A stretch of DNA of 64,000 bases from contig JAPWGK010000028.1 in assembly GCA_029641185.1 (NCBI GenBank), positions 1 through 64,000 of the forward strand, in the 5' to 3' direction. The DNA comes from Pseudofabraea citricarpa (Eukaryota > Ascomycota > Leotiomycetes > Helotiales > Dermateaceae). Made by a program: the position numbers and the translations under genes. Below the pieces are notes generated by a model that worked only from the letters and a program-made list of their open reading frames with translations, searched no databases and was not told the origin of the DNA. Positions 60,922-64,000 of the stretch are shown here, piece by piece (within the stretch, counting starts at the first letter, position 1; every line of letters begins with the position of its first letter).

Positions 60922-62888
60922 TTAGACCCTCCTCCATTCAATATAACGCTCGATATTCGTGAAGCGAGACCCCAAATTCAGACGAAACTCCTCTTCAGCA
61001 CCTTTCTGTCCTACTGTAAGCTTCAGCTGGGTGGGCCACTTTTCAACGATTGTGTTGCTTTTCTTCATCTCAACACCCAGATCTGCAGAGATCTGCTCGA
61101 AATCGCAGAACACCATATACCTAACGAACAATCAGTTTCACCGCTACCAATAACCACCGAGGACGTACCGGCTAAAAAGTTTGTCAACATCGAGTGTTAG
61201 GTCACGCGCGTCCCATATTCTTATCAAGTCGGCATCGTTCATGGAAAGTGTCCGAGGAAACTGAAGGTAATTGGTAAGAAACTGCATATTAGGGGTCTCG
61301 TCCCTCGGATCCCCCCTCTTTACTGCCTCTTTAATTGCATTGATAAATAGAGTAATAAATGTCGCATGTGGGTTCTGTCGTGGAGATTGTAGGAAGGGAG
61401 ACAAGAGAGAAAGCGTATTTCGGATTCCAATATAACCACCGTCGCAAATATTGGCAACCTTTCAGTGGCTTAATTGGAGTTCAGTTGGTCTGCTGAGAAA
61501 CTTACCTCAATCCTCGCGTATCTATCATGTTCAAGATGCTGAGACAGTTCCCTGGCATCGACATTATAGAGTACAAAGCAGATTTTGGTTTTCTGAAGAC
61601 GATCCAAGAATCTTTCTATCATGTTATGAATGTAAATGAACAATTTGCCGTACCAGTCTTGAGGTGCAGGCGATGATGTCTGTCGGACTTCCAAGACTGG
61701 CCATCCACTAGACGGGTCAGCGGTATCATCTAAAGGCCAGCTTTTTTGCCCCTGGAAAAATGTGCTAGGCAGTTAAAGTCAGAATTGATCGAATGTCTCC
61801 AGAGATACTTACGGATTCGGAGTATCGAATGCTATTCGAGGATGCCCGAATGGTATAAGTATACCATCCTCTTGAAATCTCTGCTTAGCAATTCGCATAA
61901 AGGGCGACGCATCCTTGAAATACCATCGGTCCCGGTAGTCCAATCTTTCCGGGGCAAGAGTCACAGTCCTCCGAATTGCCGCAGCATCTTCCACGCTCAA
62001 ATCTTCTGGTACATCTAAGAAATCTGCAAGTCGAAGCCAGTCCTTTTGTTTGAGTACAAGGCGAAGTGTTCGTCCGCCCAAGAATTTCCAGGTCTTTCCT
62101 AGGATAGTACTTGGTGATTTTTGATTGATTTTGCTGCATACTTCTGTAATCAATGGCTTTACTCTGTCCTGTAGCTGAGACAGCACATATGACGGAAATG
62201 ATGCAGAGTACCAAACGTGAATCAATGCTTCGGCGTTGCTTAACGGTGAAGGGGACGCCTCAGCGGTAGTCGAGTCTTGTATAGTCAAAGCCAGAAGCAG
62301 CAAAATGGTGTTTCTTGCCACGACATCAAACTCTAGGTCGTTCATAGTGACATCGAACTGCTGCATCATATGATGCGGGAGACTTGCGATTGTTCTAACG
62401 ACATGACGCAAATCTCCTGACGCTATTGTACATTAGCAGGCACAACCTGACTACGCTTCGGCACTGACCAGCAAATAGCAATGCAATATTTTCTTTATAG
62501 TCAATGCCCTCGTTCCGCTCTAGATTCAAGACATCTACCGCCGGGGTATTCCCCCACAAGTATTTGCTGCCTCCGAACACGTTATGCCAGTTCGTAGATG
62601 CTACGCCGCTCGCCCAGTGTGGCATGCGACCTTCACGATCCCATGCGGGGCGCCAGTGCTCCTTGGCCATCGGAGACCGACAAGCCTTCTTGTGCTCTGG
62701 CCAGTGCGCCTTTTGACAATCGACATCACAATACTATTGTCTATGTCAGGCAATCCCAACGGCTGTAGTGGAATACTAACGACAACAAGTTTGCAGTTTC
62801 CACAGGCTTTTATGCCCTGTCTGTCGCAAACAGACGTTCCAAGCATCCAGTTTGAGCAAGGTGGTAGAAGGACCGAAGGCGCAATCAT
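60922..62888 (-). CDS. MYND zinc-finger protein with DUF4470-type N-terminal domain
   Basis: Six exons: 62,888-62,781, 62,733-62,469, 62,416-61,813, 61,764-61,506, 61,458-61,169 and 61,120-60,922. Introns are 47-52 nt and phases agree throughout. They give 574 residues. The MYND finger is at residues 11-54 (C11, C21, C29, C32, C38, C42, H50, C54), ending in CQKAHWPEHKKAC. Intron 1 splits it between VV36 and Y37. Directly after come WRPAWDREGRMP, FGGSKYLWGNTPAVDVLNLE and NEGIDYKENIALLFAGDLRH, the pattern of the DUF4470 domain seen in fungal and animal MYND proteins. The rest is mostly helical without catalytic motifs. MYND fingers bind proline-rich peptides, so a protein-interaction role is likely, but the partner is unknown. 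It lies in tandem upstream of the Zn(II)2Cys6 gene. No disabling change is visible. Confidence 0.9.
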
Positions 62889-63280
62889 AGTAGTGGTGCA
62901 GATGAAGACAAACTTGTAGAATCAAAAGAATACAAAGACTGTTGCGGTGCCTCTGCGTAATTGAAGGCGATATTGGAGGATAGGTCCATTGTGCGGCTTT
63001 TGGGTGAAATTCTTTCTGCGCATGGTGGAAAACTGTGTAACATACCCAACAACGACGATCGGCTGCAGGTTGATGCATTGATAGCCAGCGGAAGCAAACC
63101 AAAGTATAGGTAGAATAAAGATAATTTGCGCAGCCGCGGCCGTGGCGGCCGCTTGGCCGACCAACAAAGCTCCAACAGGTCTAGCCTAGCGTTAGTGATC
63201 AAGCGACTCCACAATAAAAAATTCCGAGTACTTCAGCCTTTCTTTCTTCTTCCCAAACCACGAAACCACGAAACCACCAA
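62889..63280. other. Divergent upstream region of the MYND gene
   Basis: Minus-strand ORFs (62,885-63,214 and 62,922-63,167) run through this region into the MYND start but lack domain-like composition and are probably leader or promoter sequence. A GC-rich palindromic stretch GCGGCCGTGGCGGCCGC lies at about 63,135-63,151. CCAC/CGAAA repeats precede the candidate ATG at 63,281. Confidence 0.45.
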
Positions 63281-63480
63281 ATGAACCCGGTATTCTCTTT
63301 CTTCCACCAAACACGAGATCGACGACCCAAGTTCTTGCCATCAGAAGACGTACCAGGTAAGCTTCCTAGCTATTTCTATTTCTCACAAGCCTTCCCAATA
63401 TTCGCATGATTCAAAATTCCACACAATTCGCAGTTTTCACGCTAGCCGTCGCCAAAGAACCTTTTACAGACGAGCGTTGA
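63281..63480 (+). CDS. Candidate 36- to 41-residue spliced microprotein
   Basis: ATG at 63,281 opens 26 codons starting MNPVFSFFHQTRDRRPKFLP and reaching a GTAAGC donor at 63,359 (phase 1). Two acceptors near 63,433 (CGCAG) and 63,448 (CTAG) are both in the phase that continues as AVAKEPFTDER and stops at TGA (63,478-63,480). The earlier acceptor adds VFTLA-type residues. The donor and acceptor quality and the ATG context after a CCACC-like run are good, but the protein is too short to recognise. It may be a genuine small protein or the leader ORF of a gene beyond the window. Confidence 0.3.
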
Positions 63481-64000
63481 GCGCAACTTCTTCCTTGGAT
63501 GTATGATCGAATTTGAACATATTACGTTGCGAGTCTATCAAGTCGAACTTGGACGCTTGCTGACTTGGTTGTGTCCATATAGTTACTCCTTCTCAATTCT
63601 CAAGAGACTCATCCGCGATCCGTAGCTTCTCGACAGCAATAACGCCTGGACATAGGTAGGTTTGTGGACTACATTGCGCAGCGTGTGCAAGTGGTGCTCA
63701 TCCGACTCCTTCGAATTCTAGTCGACTTCTATTCGTTTTGTTCTGTATATTGTTGCTGTGGTTGGGAATATTGTAATAGCAATTGAGATGCCAAAAAATA
63801 ATAGACCACTCTTGCCAAATATGATTATGAGCTCCAGCATTCTATACTTGCCTCTCTTGATATGTGTGTAGTTTATTTCTTTATCATAGCGACGAAGCGA
63901 TACGGAGGGCACACGGAAGGCAAAGATGCTCATCCTGGTCCCGGTTACACAAAGCTCTTCAATTCCGTGCGCCGAACTTCTCCTAATACCTGATTCTTAT
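63481..64000. other. Right-edge region without a supported gene
   Basis: A minus-strand ORF at 63,718-63,933 (71 codons, one hydrophobic stretch LIIIFGKSGLLFFGISIAIT) could be an exon of a gene extending past the window or chance. No plus-strand coding is supported. No RNA gene is recognised. Confidence 0.4.

Overview
The window looks like a chromosomal piece from a filamentous ascomycete (Pezizomycotina; Leotiomycete-like, though that finer placing is inference). The evidence is short (45-130 nt) GT-AG introns with CTAAC/CTGAT-type branch points, fungus-only protein families (Gwt1, Cps-1-type GT2, KIN4-type kinase, Zn(II)2Cys6 regulator, MYND zinc-finger protein) and a block with the mutational signature of repeat-induced point mutation (RIP).

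Layout. (1) 1 to about 19,580 is very AT-rich and gene-empty. CpA and TpG are almost absent on both strands, stops fill every frame, and there are tandem repeats, a long ATT microsatellite, a large inverted repeat and a hairpin repeat family. It is best read as repeats and transposons destroyed by RIP. (2) The composition switches abruptly at about 19,580. From 20.2 to 46.8 kb lie conserved housekeeping and cell-surface genes separated by large, low-complexity intergenic regions: a GDP-fucose O-fucosyltransferase-like protein (+), an intronless basic, Ser/Arg-rich hypothetical protein (-), a Cps-1/GT2 polysaccharide synthase (+), a hypothetical protein with a BTB-like C-terminal exon (-), divergent from GWT1 (+), and a KIN4-type Ser/Thr kinase (+). 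(3) From 48.6 to 63.4 kb the composition is somewhat more AT-rich and the genes belong to expanded or variable fungal families: a 98-aa candidate, a CorA-like two-TM protein and a protein kinase-vWA fusion on the plus strand, then a Zn(II)2Cys6 regulator and a MYND zinc-finger protein on the minus strand, plus weaker small-gene candidates.

Functional reading. Gwt1 (GPI-anchor inositol acylation), the Cps-1 synthase and the fucosyltransferase-like protein all act on the secretory or cell-surface glycan side, but they are widely spaced and I see no sign of co-regulation. The 50.5-63 kb block combines a membrane protein, a kinase with an adhesion/MIDAS-type domain and a transcription factor. That could be an accessory signalling neighbourhood, but linkage is the only evidence for it.

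Exon boundaries were read by hand from splice signals and frame continuity. Family names rest on motif recognition, not on database searches.
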